Below the pieces are notes generated by a model. It saw only the letters and a program-made list of their open reading frames with translations. It was not told the DNA's origin and did no database searches. A stretch of 64,000 bases of DNA from Amblyornis subalaris (lineage: Eukaryota > Chordata > Aves > Passeriformes > Ptilonorhynchidae). The stretch is taken from contig JACAXG010000021.1 of NCBI GenBank assembly GCA_018881555.1, positions 5,814,114 through 5,878,113 of the forward strand. The letters run 5' to 3'. Numbering within the stretch: position 1 is the stretch's first letter; each line of letters opens with the position of its first letter. The position numbers and the translations under genes were made by a program. Below are positions 12,040 to 23,632 of the stretch, piece by piece.

Positions 12040-12860
12040 ACCTCTCCCTCAGCCTGGAGAGGGGAGGAGGCACAGCGTGTGCTTATCACGTTTCATTTGC
12101 CAGGTACCTGCAGGGCAGCCAGCCGCGGGCTCCTGCCGCTACCACAAGCTTCCCATTGCTGATAACTAATTATTTATAACTAACAAGCACTGTGCTTGTG
12201 TTCCCATTTCTAATAACTGCTTATTAGGATTATTGTTGTGACTACTCTGCTAGCAGTAGGCTAAATCCCAAGCTCCCAAGTCGGTTTTTATTCACACAGA
12301 ATTATTTCAGTAGGTAAAACCTGACTTTGGCATGATTATTTGGTCAGCATTACTCTTCCGTTTCCAGAGCTATGTGGCTACAGCATTCTATTTGCCACCA
12401 GTAATAAACTTACCTAGTTATTTTGCAAGAACAGATGGGCTGCCTCTCTCTTCCTTGACTCTGAGGGTAGGGAAAGTAATTTCTAATCATATTATTGTTT
12501 TGGTTTGGGTTTTTTCATTTAAGAGTCAGGGAGAGGGTGACTCATGTTCTTTTGCAGTTCAGCAGCTGCCTCCTACTGTCCTCCTGAATCATCAGTTTGG
12601 TTGGAGCNTTGCTGCCTTGGTCTTTATCATTTGCAGCAAGGGCCTGATTAACCGGCCCTTGGTTTCATGGCCTTATAAAACATTCTTGCACAATTGGGCT
12701 GGCCGGCTTTTGTTCGCAAGGGATGCGGTGAAATCTGAGAATTGGATTGCGAGGGGAATTTGCAGCGTCAAAAGAAACTTAATCGCAATTATTCTTTTCA
12801 CTTCTTTGGGCGCTGATTTAAGTACTTGCTTTGATATGAGGTTAGCATAGGGAAGAACGG
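12040..12860. promoter_or_regulatory. Strong candidate developmental enhancer / conserved element
   Basis: This is the best regulatory-looking block in the window. The first part (about 12095-12290) has AGCCGCGGGCTCCTGCCGCT beside GATAACTAATTATTTATAAC, a tight cluster of homeodomain and GATA words. The second part (about 12635-12840) has CCTGATTAACCGGCCCTTGG, retained CpGs, AACTTAATCGCAATTATT and GGCGCTGATTTAAGTACTTG. A 172-codon ATG frame (12332-12850, plus) and a 93-codon minus frame (12673-12954) cross it, but neither translation looks like a protein family, and open frames are common in constrained non-coding DNA. Function is inferred from motif density and CpG retention. Confidence 0.38.
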
Positions 12861-13399
12861 TCATTTTGAAGGGATCTTTCTGCAGCCATAGCCGAGCATT
12901 TTGAATAACTGCCATCCATGACATATCAGCTTCTTCAGTTTTCTGAACTTTCACTTAGTGTAGAATTTCCTCTTAGTTCTGGAAGATCAGTAAATATCCT
13001 CTGTGCACAAGATTAATGGTGGCATAGAAAGTGGATGGATAAACTAAGAAAATTTGAAAACTTTGAAATAAATTTTTGAAATGGGAATTGAAAACTGTCA
13101 GAAAATTGATACAAAATTTCAGGTATGCCCTCCTGTCATAGTCTTATTTTCCATGGTATCACCAATAAGGAATCCCTGTAAATGGTTGCTGATGACACAG
13201 ATGAAACAGAACATAGGAAGTGCAGGTTCAGGTCGTTCAGGTCCCACNGGTGAGATTACAGAATGTAATTTTGATACTTTTTTCATTAAGTGTATTGACA
13301 TCAACCTCCTAAACTCTTCTGGGTCCTATCATAAGCTAAACTTTGTGGATGCAGTTTTGAGTGCATAAAGTGATTTAGGGACCTAGTAAAGGCATCCTA

Positions 13400-13960
13400 A
13401 TTTTCAATACATTAGATGTTCACTGTGAGGATCTGAGACTTACGCCCCATTATTAAGCCTGACCTTTAGCATGCCCTGATGTTCAGCATCCTTCAGTAAC
13501 TTTGAGAGGGAATTTATGCCATGCTTCTTGCCCTGTGTGACTAACATAGCAATGTGGTTGATTTTCAGCTCTTGTTATGCACCCTCTCCTTAAAAAGTGC
13601 TCTACAACAACAGTTATTAGTGACAAAAATAATAATCACATTCCTAATTTATGTTATTAGTTACGTGGAATTACAGGACATTATTTAACTTTGGCTCTGC
13701 CCATGAAAATTGTAATTGTCCCCTAAAATACAAATTAATTTTATGCTTAAGGAAGACTGCTCAGTAACAATAAAAAAATGCCGTATTTATTAGGATTAGC
13801 CCACTTAAAGGGAATACGTGGAGCTTCATAAATCTTACATTGCTTATGCAATATGCAAAGACTAATTTTATAAAAAATATGTGACTTGACATTAACAACC
13901 TTTTGGGAATGTCAAAGTAGGTGTCACTATCAAAGCGCAATTATTGAATATATTCCTCAA
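13400..13960. promoter_or_regulatory. Candidate conserved non-coding element, AT-rich
   Basis: Dense TAAT and ATTA cores (GTTATTAGTTACGTGGAATT, CCTAATTTATGTTATTAG), a SOX-like AACAATAA near 13766, an octamer/CEBP-like TTATGCAATATGCAAAG near 13845, and AAAGCGCAATTATTG near 13935. No repeat signature and no open frame are seen. The pattern suits a developmental enhancer, but AT richness inflates such words. Confidence 0.3.
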
Positions 13961-14429
13961 AATATGAAAAAAAGAAAACCTTAACTTGATAAAATACTGA
14001 TAAATGTCTTGGCTATCACTGTTCTACTGATTAGACACTAATTCCAAAATACGCAGAAACTTATGCTGTGTTCTATAAATATAATATATCAGAATTATAT
14101 AAGTATAGGAATAGCTATTTCTTATTTAGTATTGTACTTCCACAGGCAGTAAAAGCAGAAAAGTGTACAGATCCCTATTCATGCTTGTAGAGTTCAGCAT
14201 AAGATAATCAAATTGTGATGAAAAGCACTCTTGTGCTTGATCAGCATGGCATATTTTAATATAGAGGCAGCATAGTACTTCTGATGTCTTTTAATCATTC
14301 CATTCTCTGTTTTCAAAATACTTAGATATTTTAAAAATGTGGTGTTAGGTGCTTTAGTTAGACTGATGCCACCTAATAAGCTTTATTAGAATTCAAAACA
14401 TTGCATTTTCATANATCTTTAATCATTCC

Positions 14430-14830
14430 CTGAGTACAACGCACATGTGAATCATTCATTACCGATAAAGAAAGGAAATAATTTCCCAAGATGGTGCATA
14501 TTTATCCAGGACTCACAATCCCTTCCATTAATAATTGTGAGTATATTTCGCTGAAGTTGTGCTGGAGAAGCTAATGCCCCAAAATCATCATTTTCCGCCG
14601 CAGCCCCATGGATGGTGTTCAGCCAAAGGCACAGCTGTTTGAGCAGCTCTTTGTGCGGGTTACCAGGGAATGCCCACTGAAAGCCTGTTTGTGTGCTTCT
14701 CTGGGGGAAGGGCTTCTGCACATGCACTGAAATGTATTTTCTGCTCATGTTGTACAATCTCCTTCCAAGTTTTGAATCTCCTGGCACATTTTTATACTTC
14801 CTGATGACCTCATCATCATCATATAAAACA
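14430..14830. promoter_or_regulatory. Candidate conserved non-coding element
   Basis: The block contains TCCATTAATAATTGTGAG, ATTTCGCTGAAGTTGTGC, CCCCAAAATCATCATTTTCC and ATGACCTCATCATCATCAT, with several retained CpGs. A minus-strand frame of 163 codons (14452-14943) covers it. It starts at GTG, opens with an arginine run produced by a CTCCTC tract, and resembles no known protein, so I treat it as a by-product. A real exon inside it is possible but unsupported. Confidence 0.28.
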
Positions 14831-16999
14831 TGACTTGAAGAAAGAGAAAACAGGTGGAGGCTCAATTTTAGTGCTTCCCATCCTGCCCTCACTGCTCCTT
14901 CCCACCAGTCTGCTCTCCTTCTCCTCCTCCTTCCCCACTTCACTTACCCAGCAAAAACCAACAAGTGAAAAACTAACCAAGGAAATGTTTCATAAGAAAA
15001 AATTCCATGGCACCCTCTCTCTGACACACACACACATAAAAGGCAGCTTTAGTAATAACCACAACCATCCAGTAAGTCCAAAAAAGCCAATGTAATGAAC
15101 ATACAAAAGTCTGAACNGCTAAACTGTGATATTCAGTTAGTTCTTGGCAGAAGTTTTAAAATAAATAGGGTTGACATTTGATTAGAAATAGACACTTTTT
15201 CTTTCTTTCTCTTTTTTCTCTCCCTTTCTCTTATTTCCACTTTTTCCTCCTCTTTGGTTTTTGGTTTTTTTTCAGAAATGAATTATATTTGGAGCTCACT
15301 GGAGCATAGATAAATGTGAGCTAACATATTTTTAACTTGATTACATTCTGCAGTGATGTATAGAGGCACATAGCTACAGTAAGTGATTCCATGGAGAGAG
15401 GGGGGGAGGGAGGGGAAAGCCCTCCGTGAATATGATAAGGAAAGCTGGGATGAATTGTGGGCTCTGTTCTCTGTTATCCAAGGGTGGCTAGCTGCTGCTG
15501 CACTAAAGGCCTTTATTCCCTGCCTGTGGGAAAGTGGTGGGCGAAGGCTGCGTTCTCAGTTACACTGCACATGCAGATTTTAATTAGCTGGATTAAAAAC
15601 AAGACCGTATCATGTCCTTTAGCAGTATTCTATCTAGAAACAAAAGATTTTCTTTCCTGGCTTCTGCAAGCAGCACAGTACAGCATTAATAAAAAAAAGG
15701 TCATGGCAGTTCAAGATGAAAGGTCACACATGATAGAAACTCTATGTGAGGGGGACATCATGTTTATCTCTGTGATAAAGGAGCTCTGTCCAGGCAGGTC
15801 AGCACGCCGTGCCTCAGCAATAGGAAAATATAAACATATGGAGTGGATAGATGGTGGAATGGGGAGTTTGGAAAAGCGAGTTCAGTTGTGGAAGTACAGA
15901 AGTGGGAGGGGGAAAGAGAGCGAATTGTTAGAGGGAGAATATAAGCTGAAAGGATCCAGCTTTAAAACAGTCACAGAGGGTCAAAAAGAGCCTGAGANGA
16001 AGCCTGGGGTGACGGCTCAGAGGACAGCTCGGAGCCTGTGCATAGTGAACAAGCATCAAGCCAACAGGCAGAGAGTACCAGCCTGGGCCACTGGGCTATG
16101 TCCTTGCACACCACAGGCCACTCACANGTGGGCAGAACCTGCACCCTCCTGTCCACAAAAAGACCATGGACTCATTCCTGGGTCGAGCTTGAAGCCTCTG
16201 ATTCCAAAGGCTCCCCGGACTGAGTGCTTGGGCTGAGATTGGGGTTTTTATGTTTTATCTGCACCACTACAACTATTGTGTTGGAGGTTTGTATCTTCGG
16301 TTTTGGTTGTTTTCTTTTCTTTTTTTTAATGGGGAGCCAGGCTTTCCCCCAGTGAAGGCCAAAGGAATCTGCATGTACTTCCAAAGGAGTGTTAGCAGCT
16401 CTCTAACCCGCAATCTTCAAGGCTTTGCCCTGGAATGCACTGAGCACTTTCAACACCATCGTTATCAGTAGGAGGGAGATGCAAGCCCTCCTCAGCTTCT
16501 CACAAGATCAGACTGCAAAAATAAACACATTATGGCCTTACAAACCTTAACTGATGGAATGGTCTCAGTAGGTCTGAGTAAAGCCACTGCCATATGCAAG
16601 CATCCATGGGAAAGTGCTTCAAGATTGAGGGGCAAGACAGAAAGGGAAGGAAAAGGGAGGCAAAGTTAGATAAGGTCAAATGTTCCCCCTCTGCTTTGCC
16701 ACACTTCCTGCTTCTCAAAATCCAGCTCAGAAAAAAAATACCCATTTCTAAGAGTATCGTTCTGGGCAACAAATCGATTATTTTCTTCATAACGTTTTCA
16801 TTAAATAAGATTTGCACAGCCTGGGCCAGGTATGACTATGCACGTGTAGGGCTCTACAACCTCCTTTATGAGACTGATCCATGAATAGGTCAATTAAGAA
16901 ACAGAGTCTTTTTACCCTAAAAGGAACACTGGGTAAAAGCACACAATCAAGTTCTAATAGTTCAGCAAGGTGCTGCACATCAAATGATCACATTGATTA
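14831..16999. other. Unique sequence with the longest open frames in the window
   Basis: A plus-strand frame runs 15457-16236 (259 codons from GTG, 221 from the first ATG at 15571). It contains two N positions and its translation shows no domain, signal peptide or repeat that I recognise. A long pyrimidine tract ending in CAG (about 15195-15275) precedes it, but no matching donor or frame links the two. Shorter frames at 16530-16817 and 16594-16884 overlap on opposite strands. Chance frames or a non-coding transcript are both possible; I do not call a gene. Confidence 0.3.
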
Positions 17000-17460
17000 A
17001 GAGCACACTCAGCCTGTAGCAAACCTGAGGCAAAATATGCATTACCCTAAATGTCATTGAAATCAGTACTTGTCAGCTTCACTAATTCAATTATATGGCT
17101 GAGCTCTAAGAAAAGTAAAGGCTACTGCTAGAAACCAGAAACCTTCTGGATAAAACAATAAAGTTTTTTTTCATTCTGAGCAGCAATTCAGGATAGTAGT
17201 TACCTACCAAACTGATAATGGAATGATTAAATTGTCCCAATTCTGCTGCTGCTGAGATCATTGGAAAATCGTGGTTTAATTCAATACATGGAGGTAATTT
17301 TCTGTAATCTCAGTAATACAGCATNGCCTAACATAATAATTTTGTACTATGAGCTTTTTAAAACTACTCGGCCTTCACTGCCATTTGTCTTTAGAATAAA
17401 GATTAAAGCATGAATTGCCTGATTCTGATTTATGTTGCTGCAGGCAGAAGTACAACACAG
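17000..17460. promoter_or_regulatory. Candidate conserved non-coding element
   Basis: Contains TTCACTAATTCAATTATATG, GGAATGATTAAATTGTCC, GATCATTGGAAAATCGTGG, GTGGTTTAATTCAATAC, and a TCF-like AGATTAAAGCATGAATTGCC. No repeat and no open frame are seen. The texture matches enhancer blocks at 12-14 kb, but support is from motif words only. Confidence 0.25.
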
Positions 17461-18518
17461 TACTGTGAAGTACAGAGTTACATGGGATAATTGGGGGACC
17501 ACTGTACAGAGTTAGCTCTAGAAACACAGAGCACCAGCTCCCCAAACTACCTCACACTGTATAAAGGACATATCAGGCTTATCCAAACCCACCCCCAGTG
17601 CTCTGACNTTGAAAAGACCATGATACAAGAGCCAATGTACTCATGTCCTTTTTGCAAGGTTTAAAATAAATTGCCTCCCCAGACATTTGAAATAAGTTGC
17701 CACAGAAATCAAGGGGAGTTTTATGTTCACATCAGTTTAGCATGCTTATGTGACCTCAAACATCTGGTGTGTTTGTATCTCAACACCTCACTGCTTTTTA
17801 CCCCTATATCTAAACAGGGTGCTGGTCACACAAGTTCTTAGTTACTTGCTCAAAGCCATAGGAGATCCTTCATCAGGGAAGAGAGTTAAGCTGGCTTTTC
17901 CAGAAGCTCATTTTGTGTGAAAAATCTCTTGGTAGTTCGAAACTAATAAGTTTTGAGCAGACAACAATCCAATTTTATTACTCTATGAGATTTCAAAAAT
18001 GCTCATNTCAGTACTCAACTGGTAAAAAATAAAATAAGAAGAATCCAAATGTGAAGAAGGTGAACAACCTAATGATTATGCTTCTCAGCANCTTCTGGTC
18101 ACTGAGGCCAATAGGGGTTCCCTGTTGACTCCTGGCAGAATNAGAGGTTTCCCTCTGACACTAAATAAACTAAACAAGATCAGCAAGGCATGGGCCTGAC
18201 ACGATCCATAGTACTAAACTGGTCCCTGGCACAGTTTTGGTACAAGCCTGCTAATGCTCTTCCGGACAATGCCAAAGCACTTGGGTATTAACCTGGGTCA
18301 GGCATCATCTCCAATAGGTATTTTGGATGTGGCCACTGTGATTTGGAAGGCAAGAGAGTTTAGCTGACTGAATTCAAGCTCTTTCATGCCAATTGGCCTC
18401 CAGGAAAAGTCTCTGACTAATTTTATTTAATAGTTTAGATGCAGTCAATGTGTCCAGGTCTTCCTTTCCTTTCCAGTCTTGCCGAAGCCAGCAGTCAGTG
18501 CTTCCAAACACTGGCAGT

Positions 18519-18558
18519 GTGACACGGCATTCACCAGGGTGACACGGCATTCAGCAGG
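18519..18558 (+). repeat. 20-bp direct tandem duplication
   Basis: GTGACACGGCATTCACCAGG (18519-18538) is followed at once by GTGACACGGCATTCAGCAGG, one mismatch, and then by a partial third start GTGACAGG. This is a short tandem duplication and may vary between individuals. No function is evident. Confidence 0.9.
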
Positions 18559-18780
18559 GTGACAGGAGTGACATGATTTGACCATGCAGCTCTCTGAAAT
18601 GCAACACAGTTCATTATATTTTAAAGAAAAGCACTATTNTTGAGAGAGTGGACTGAAGCAGACCTAGAAGTAATAAAAAACCAAAATATAAAATGATACA
18701 AACAATTGAAAAATGAATAGGCCAATTAGTTTCAATTAATTAGGGACCAGTTCTCTGTTACTACAAAGCTTTCTGCACTA

Positions 18781-18809
18781 TAAATAAATAAATAAATAAA
18801 TAAATAAAT
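18781..18809 (+). repeat. (TAAA)n microsatellite, about 7 units
   Basis: Seven uninterrupted TAAA units. It is not attached to a recognisable retroposon body, so it appears to be a free-standing simple repeat. Confidence 0.95.
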
Positions 18810-21229
18810 GGAAAATCTTTTGTGTTATAAATACAAACTGTGATATTATGTAAATTCCAGGTATACTGTAAACATTAAAAATAGAAACCCTTACTTTAAA
18901 TATCACACAAAAGTAGGTTCTAGATGGAAGTAAACATTTTAAACAAAGACCTTCTAGTTTAAAGCAATAATCATCAACATGTGGCTTGTATATAGTATGT
19001 GGCAGCTGTAACAACATTCATATCTCAGTGTGCCTGGTCTTAGGCAGAGCAAGGGAGGTGCTGAAAACAGTAGCATTCCTCATGGATCTGCTCCAGATCC
19101 CACAGAAGTCAGAGAGAATCTACACTCCATGCTTGCTTTCACACTTGGGCAGCACAGCTAATGTTGAGCAAACAGACCACAGCTATGTGGCTCTCCCAGC
19201 AAGCCAGGCACATAAGCAAAAATTTCTATCCCCCCCTAAAGTTAGGACTGGGTTGGGGGGGAGGAAAAGCAGTACAGAGGTGGCATTACGGGTACCTGGT
19301 TCTTTCAGATAAGTCTGCCTTGCACTAACCCTGACAGCTGTAATGGCCTAGAAGGCCCCCAAGACCCACTGGGTAAATAACCACAGTGGAGGTTGGTTTT
19401 GAGGAGAGACAAGGGAGTACTGTTTTATTTATTATTATCCTTAATATGATGTTGCAAAACATTGTCCGTGCTAGAAATAATCATAACGCAACATCAAATC
19501 ATCAAAACGAACATGAGTCTTGGGCTCAGCTGGCTTACATGTTCTGGAAAGGTCATTAGTTTAAAGTTTCTGCTGCTGGGAACTGAGAAACAATGCCATC
19601 TCTCAGGAAACAAACCCTTCTTTTTAATGCTGCCCTGCCCCTCTGATGTTCCTATCCCACTTCAGGTCATGTTATGGGGAAGGAGAAGAGCTGATCTCTT
19701 CTCCAAAGAATACCGGCCATTGCACTGGATTAGACAAGGGCTGGCTCACAAGGAAGATCATTCCACAGCTTCCCAGTCACAGACTAAGGACTGAGAAAAG
19801 TGAACTCTGGCAATTTAAGCACCACACCAGAGAGATGTCAAAAGCACATGTGCTCTTCCATTTCCTCAGTGTACACGAAGATCCTAAAGGAGAACTCCAG
19901 CAGGCAAAGTTGTATCTACCTGGCAGTGAAGCAGACTGAAAATTTATTGTGTTCAGCTTGCTTAGCTTTCCCACAGTATTTTGTGACAACATGAGTCAAG
20001 CTAAGAGCACAGATTCTCATTCCCTGATCAGATGCAGTCACTCAGAGGTTTTCCCCTGTCTGCTCTACACTAGGAAGTCAATATGAGGTAAGAAGCAGCA
20101 CAGGAGACCTCCTATGGTGGTGCACATCAAACTCAAGAACTGCTAGACTGTTGTGGGCAAACTTACAATCATGCTTAGGGGAGATGACAGGAGGTAAACT
20201 AATTTCCAAGTCATTCCTAAAATTACTAATTCTATCTGTTTAGCTGCTGGGCTTCTGTTTTTAAATTTAACAGCATTTTTGAGATTTAATTTCAGTTTGA
20301 TGGTGTCTGTCCCAACCGAAATTGCACACAAATATGGACTTTGTAAACCTTTGACCTATATATTTGATTTGAAACCCCAGGATTACCTCGATAAGTGACA
20401 AATCACTGGAAAAAAAACAACCTCATAACTGACATTAAATGATAAAATAATGCCACAAATAAGAAACCAAAACAATTTTTTGGAAATGTGTTCTCTATGG
20501 ATCAAGACCTAACAAAGATTTTCTTCAGGGCCTCAGAACTGATACTGCTGTGTCAAGCACAATGCAAACACACTTTGCTCCCAAAGACCTGACACCAGCA
20601 CTGCTATTGTATAGCACAGCTTTAAACCTGCACTGAAGCAATGCTGTAAATCAGGACTCATTCCACCAAAGTCAATGGAGCTAAATGACCGTAAAACTGG
20701 TGTGAGGGAGAAAACAGGTTGTTAANCTCTAAGTAGAGCTTGCACTTGTCTCACAACCTGTGTTTGGTCAGGCTGTATTTTATTCATTCAGAGTGTAAAA
20801 TGAGAGCCTCAAACTAGGAAATAAGTATTTGATTGTGGTTGAGCTATGCTTGATATAACTTCACGATACTAAACTTCTAGCATAAACTTCTCGGCCCATA
20901 TCCAATAATTTGAATGGAGGTGTCTGATTCTAACCTCAAACAGCAACTTGCACCATCCTCTGACCACAGTCTAATGATATGAGGACCCAAAAGCAACTCC
21001 AGGCTTCCTTCTCTGACCTGGAAGAGAAACCTGACAAGGTTTCTCCAGAAACAAGAGAAATTACTTACCTATCAAATAGTGGTAGTAGATTGATTCTGGT
21101 TCTTTCCCTAGGAAAGAACTTAATATTTTCTATTACTGTACTATTGAAAACAGGAAACTGAGGGCAGGAACCAGAACCTGAGAACATCTACCATCCTCTC
21201 TGCTTTCTGAATATGGTCTTTACTTGCTA

Positions 21230-21560
21230 TTTTATTTCTCAGAAGATAATTTTTGCTTAAATTTTCAATGGGCCGAGGGGCATAATATTGACAGTTGGCT
21301 GGCTGGAAGGGATTTCTCCTTCAGGAGCACTGAGGCACCTTCATTGCAGTGTAAGTTCAAAACACAGGTATGAAATTTAGGTTGGCTAAACTGCTCTGCA
21401 GAGGACATAAAAGCCTATGAATTCAGGTAATGTGGCCCTATGAATCCATGGTGCAGGAGAATAATTCCTCTTTAAAATGTATCTTTAAGCTCCATGAAAT
21501 TGTCATGCTAATGCTCGCTAGCAGTCAAGCAGCACACAGGATTTCAAGAGTCCTTTTGAA
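21230..21560. promoter_or_regulatory. Candidate conserved non-coding element
   Basis: Includes AATGGGCCGAGGGGCATAAT, TTGACAGTTGGCTGGCTGG, and near the end an octamer-like ATGCTAAT followed by GCTCGCTAGCAG. Enhancer-like by eye only; no gene or repeat is visible. Confidence 0.2.
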
Positions 21561-22485
21561 GGAAAGAATAACCATGTAGAGGGTGTTCAGGGTGAATACT
21601 GAGCACATCTCTGACCCCCTCACCTCCAGAAAGGCATAGCAGAAGGAGGAAAGCTAAAGCAGAGTGCAACAAGGATTATCTCTATATGGAGAATTTAGGT
21701 GGCAGAGGAATCCTTGGCTTGGGAAAAAAAAGATGACTGATGATTTGTTGACATAAAATTACAAAAAATCTAGAAAGTATACAGGAAATAATTATTCAGC
21801 TTTTCTTAGACCATAAAAGCTANGAAGACTTACTAGGAGGACTAGCACATGCTAGATTGGGAAGACTAAGGGACACACTCTTTTGTTTTATACAGACACA
21901 CAGTGTTGTAAAGGGCAAGAGTACAAAAAACCCAAACAAAATACAGTCAGATATACTCTAAAAAAAGAACCATAGAGGGCTACTGAACATGGAGATATGG
22001 ATTCCTTCACTCTTCCTTTCTTTGCGTGCATTTTGATGATGTGATCATTTCACTCCACAGAGATTCCAAAGTCCATATCATTTCACTAACTTTTTAAAAA
22101 GTTACTTAGGACTCCCCACTGACCAGGATTATATATAAAGATAGCAGTTTTACATACATATTCAAAGGAAAAATTATTAACTACATATTAAGAAACTGCC
22201 ACATCCAGATCTGGATTTCAAGTTCTTAAATGTTCAGAGGTATCTGGAACATATTTAATCGTTAGTATTATTAGCTATATGTTGTGTAGTAATTTAATAC
22301 ACATCAGGGAGTATGTGCAAAAATTGTTCAGCGTGCAGCTCCTGATTTCTGATTTCCAGCTACATTGTAATTTTAAGGCATTTATTCATGCTGTCTGGTT
22401 TTGGCCCATGTGTGGGTAGTGGAAAATCATGATAAAAGAGCCATCAAAAAATATGAAGAAAAAATGAAGGGAAATACACTTGGGG

Positions 22486-22530
22486 TTTTTTTTTCTTTTT
22501 TTCTTTTCTTTTTTTTTTCTTTTTTCTTCA
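22486..22530 (+). repeat. Long polypyrimidine (T/C) tract
   Basis: About 44 nt of T with scattered C, ending in TCTTCA just before the G at 22531. It may be simple low-complexity DNA, but on the plus strand it forms an unusually strong 3' splice-site tract in front of the candidate microexon at 22532. Confidence 0.9.
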
Positions 22531-22531
22531 G

Positions 22532-22549
22532 AGATCCCAAAGAGCAAAG
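22532..22549 (+). other. Candidate 18-nt microexon
   Basis: The segment AGATCCCAAAGAGCAAAG lies between a long pyrimidine tract ending TTCTTCAG (22531) and a strong donor, AAAG followed by GTAAGC (22550 onward). Its length is a multiple of three and it contains no stop in frame 1 (R S Q R A K). Splice words this good around so short a segment are uncommon, but no partner exons are recognised in the window, and chance pairing of a donor with a T-rich tract is a real alternative. Confidence 0.15.
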
Positions 22550-23056
22550 GTAAGCCCAGAGTTTTTGCAACTCCAGCCCATAAGGCTCTGTCATTGCACA
22601 GAGGGGAGAAAAATGTTGGAAAGAAATAGGGAGTAAGGTCAAGTGGGTGCATTTCAAGGGTTTCACTAAGCTTGCACCCTGGCTGCTAGGCCACCCTTGC
22701 ACCAACTGCTCTTTCCACCCTCTTTCAGTTTCTGTTTTCTCCAGGTGTTAAGGAGCTTTCTGTTTTATCATGGGGTAAATCTGGGTTTGGCAGATACAAA
22801 AAAAACCAAATAAATGTGCATTTCACTTTCTTCGGGAAATGTAAACAGCATCCACCCAGCCAGCACTACCAACTAATGTAACAGCAGAGAAAGCTTCAGT
22901 TCAAATCTGGCTTTCACCTCCTGAGTGGCACACACAGATGAAAAAAGTAAAATAATTAGTTTGAAAAGGTTCATCCATTTATCTTGCCAGCACAAAGAAA
23001 TTCGTTACTTTATTTTGTGGAATCTTAAGGATCTCGATTCCCTTTTTTGATTATGT

Positions 23057-23074
23057 AAAAAAAAAAAAAAAAAA
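23057..23074 (+). repeat. Poly-A tract (18 A)
   Basis: A pure A18 run after TTATGT. A similar TATGTAAAA word follows about 12 bp downstream, which could mimic a target-site duplication, but no retroposon body is recognised. Confidence 0.85.
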
Positions 23075-23341
23075 GATGCTGCTATGTAAAAAGCAAGCAT
23101 CAAACTCTAAAAGCATTCAGAGAGGGAGCAGTAGTTTTAGCCTTCTGTTTGTGCGATTCCAATAGGTGTATTTAAATGTAAATGCTACCCTTTCACCCTT
23201 GAGCCACCTATTCTTGCAGCCAGCAGAAAGAGAGCATTCATGGTATAATGTCTTTATGAGGACAGATCTTATACTTAATTTCTCATGTGAATCCAACTCT
23301 TTTATAACACATTTTTGTGAGATTGAAAGAACAATATTAGT

Positions 23342-23405
23342 CTAGTGGCTCAGCAGCCAGATCACTGCTCTGTCACATGGGAGACGTGGGTTCAAAGGGA
23401 TGGCA
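23342..23405 (+). mobile_element. tRNA-derived SINE head remnant (MIR-like)
   Basis: TAGTGGCTCAGCAGCCAGA resembles a tRNA-type A box (TGGCTCAGCAG fits TRGYNNANNNG). About 40 bp later GTGGGTTCAAAGGG resembles a B box (GGTTCAANNCC) with its last two bases changed. Between them the text TCACTGCTCTGTCACATGGGAGAC resembles the middle of MIR-type SINE heads. Order, spacing and orientation match an RNA polymerase III promoter of an old SINE. The SINE tail cannot be traced, so the element is truncated or too diverged. The MIR assignment is tentative; it is not a functional tRNA gene because no cloverleaf fits. Confidence 0.42.
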
Positions 23406-23632
23406 GGCAACTGTGCTGGGAAGTGCTTGATGGAAACTGCAGCCGTGGAAAGATTCAGTCCTCCACTCTCACAGAACTGTTTAACTTTGCATTATCTCCT
23501 GCCTCGGGCCAGACAGAGCCACTCTCCTTCCAGCTCCTTCCTGGAAACCATCCAGCTGCTACTCCCTTCCAGACAACCATTAGAAGGGTTTGAGACCCCA
23601 ACTCTTTAAACCACTTGCATTAGCTTGCATTT

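Larger units (their letters stand above)
17461..21229. other. Unique non-coding stretch
   Basis: No gene is supported. Frames at 18986-19312, 19462-19794 and 19646-19939 (plus) overlap in different frames and look random. Six N positions lie between 17325 and 18639, the densest cluster in the window. A faint resemblance to the core of a MIR-type SINE at 17830-17910 is too weak to call. Confidence 0.55.
21561..23340. other. Unique non-coding stretch
   Basis: No gene is supported. Two minus frames (22386-22652, 22427-22705) read through the pyrimidine tract as lysine runs and are not proteins. 22950-23330 has enhancer-like words (AATAATTAGTTTG, TTTAAATGTAAATGC) but nothing decisive. Confidence 0.55.

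Noticed and set aside
12332..12850. 172-codon ATG frame
   Set aside because: The translation lacks family features, crosses an N, and overlaps DNA that reads better as a regulatory element.
15195..15275. Long pyrimidine tract ending in CAG before the 259-codon frame
   Set aside because: The frame has in-frame stops between the CAG and its start, so the acceptor does not feed the frame directly.
17830..17910. Weak similarity to the reverse core of a MIR-type SINE
   Set aside because: Only a few short words agree (CTTGCTCAAAG, GAGTTAAGCTGG) and no box elements or tail are visible.
22386..22705. Two minus-strand frames with lysine runs
   Set aside because: The lysine runs come from the T/C tract; the flanks are unrecognised and overlap in two frames.
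23342..23420. Functional tRNA gene
   Set aside because: A and B box words are present but no anticodon arm or acceptor stem pairs, and the B box is mutated; it fits a SINE remnant better.
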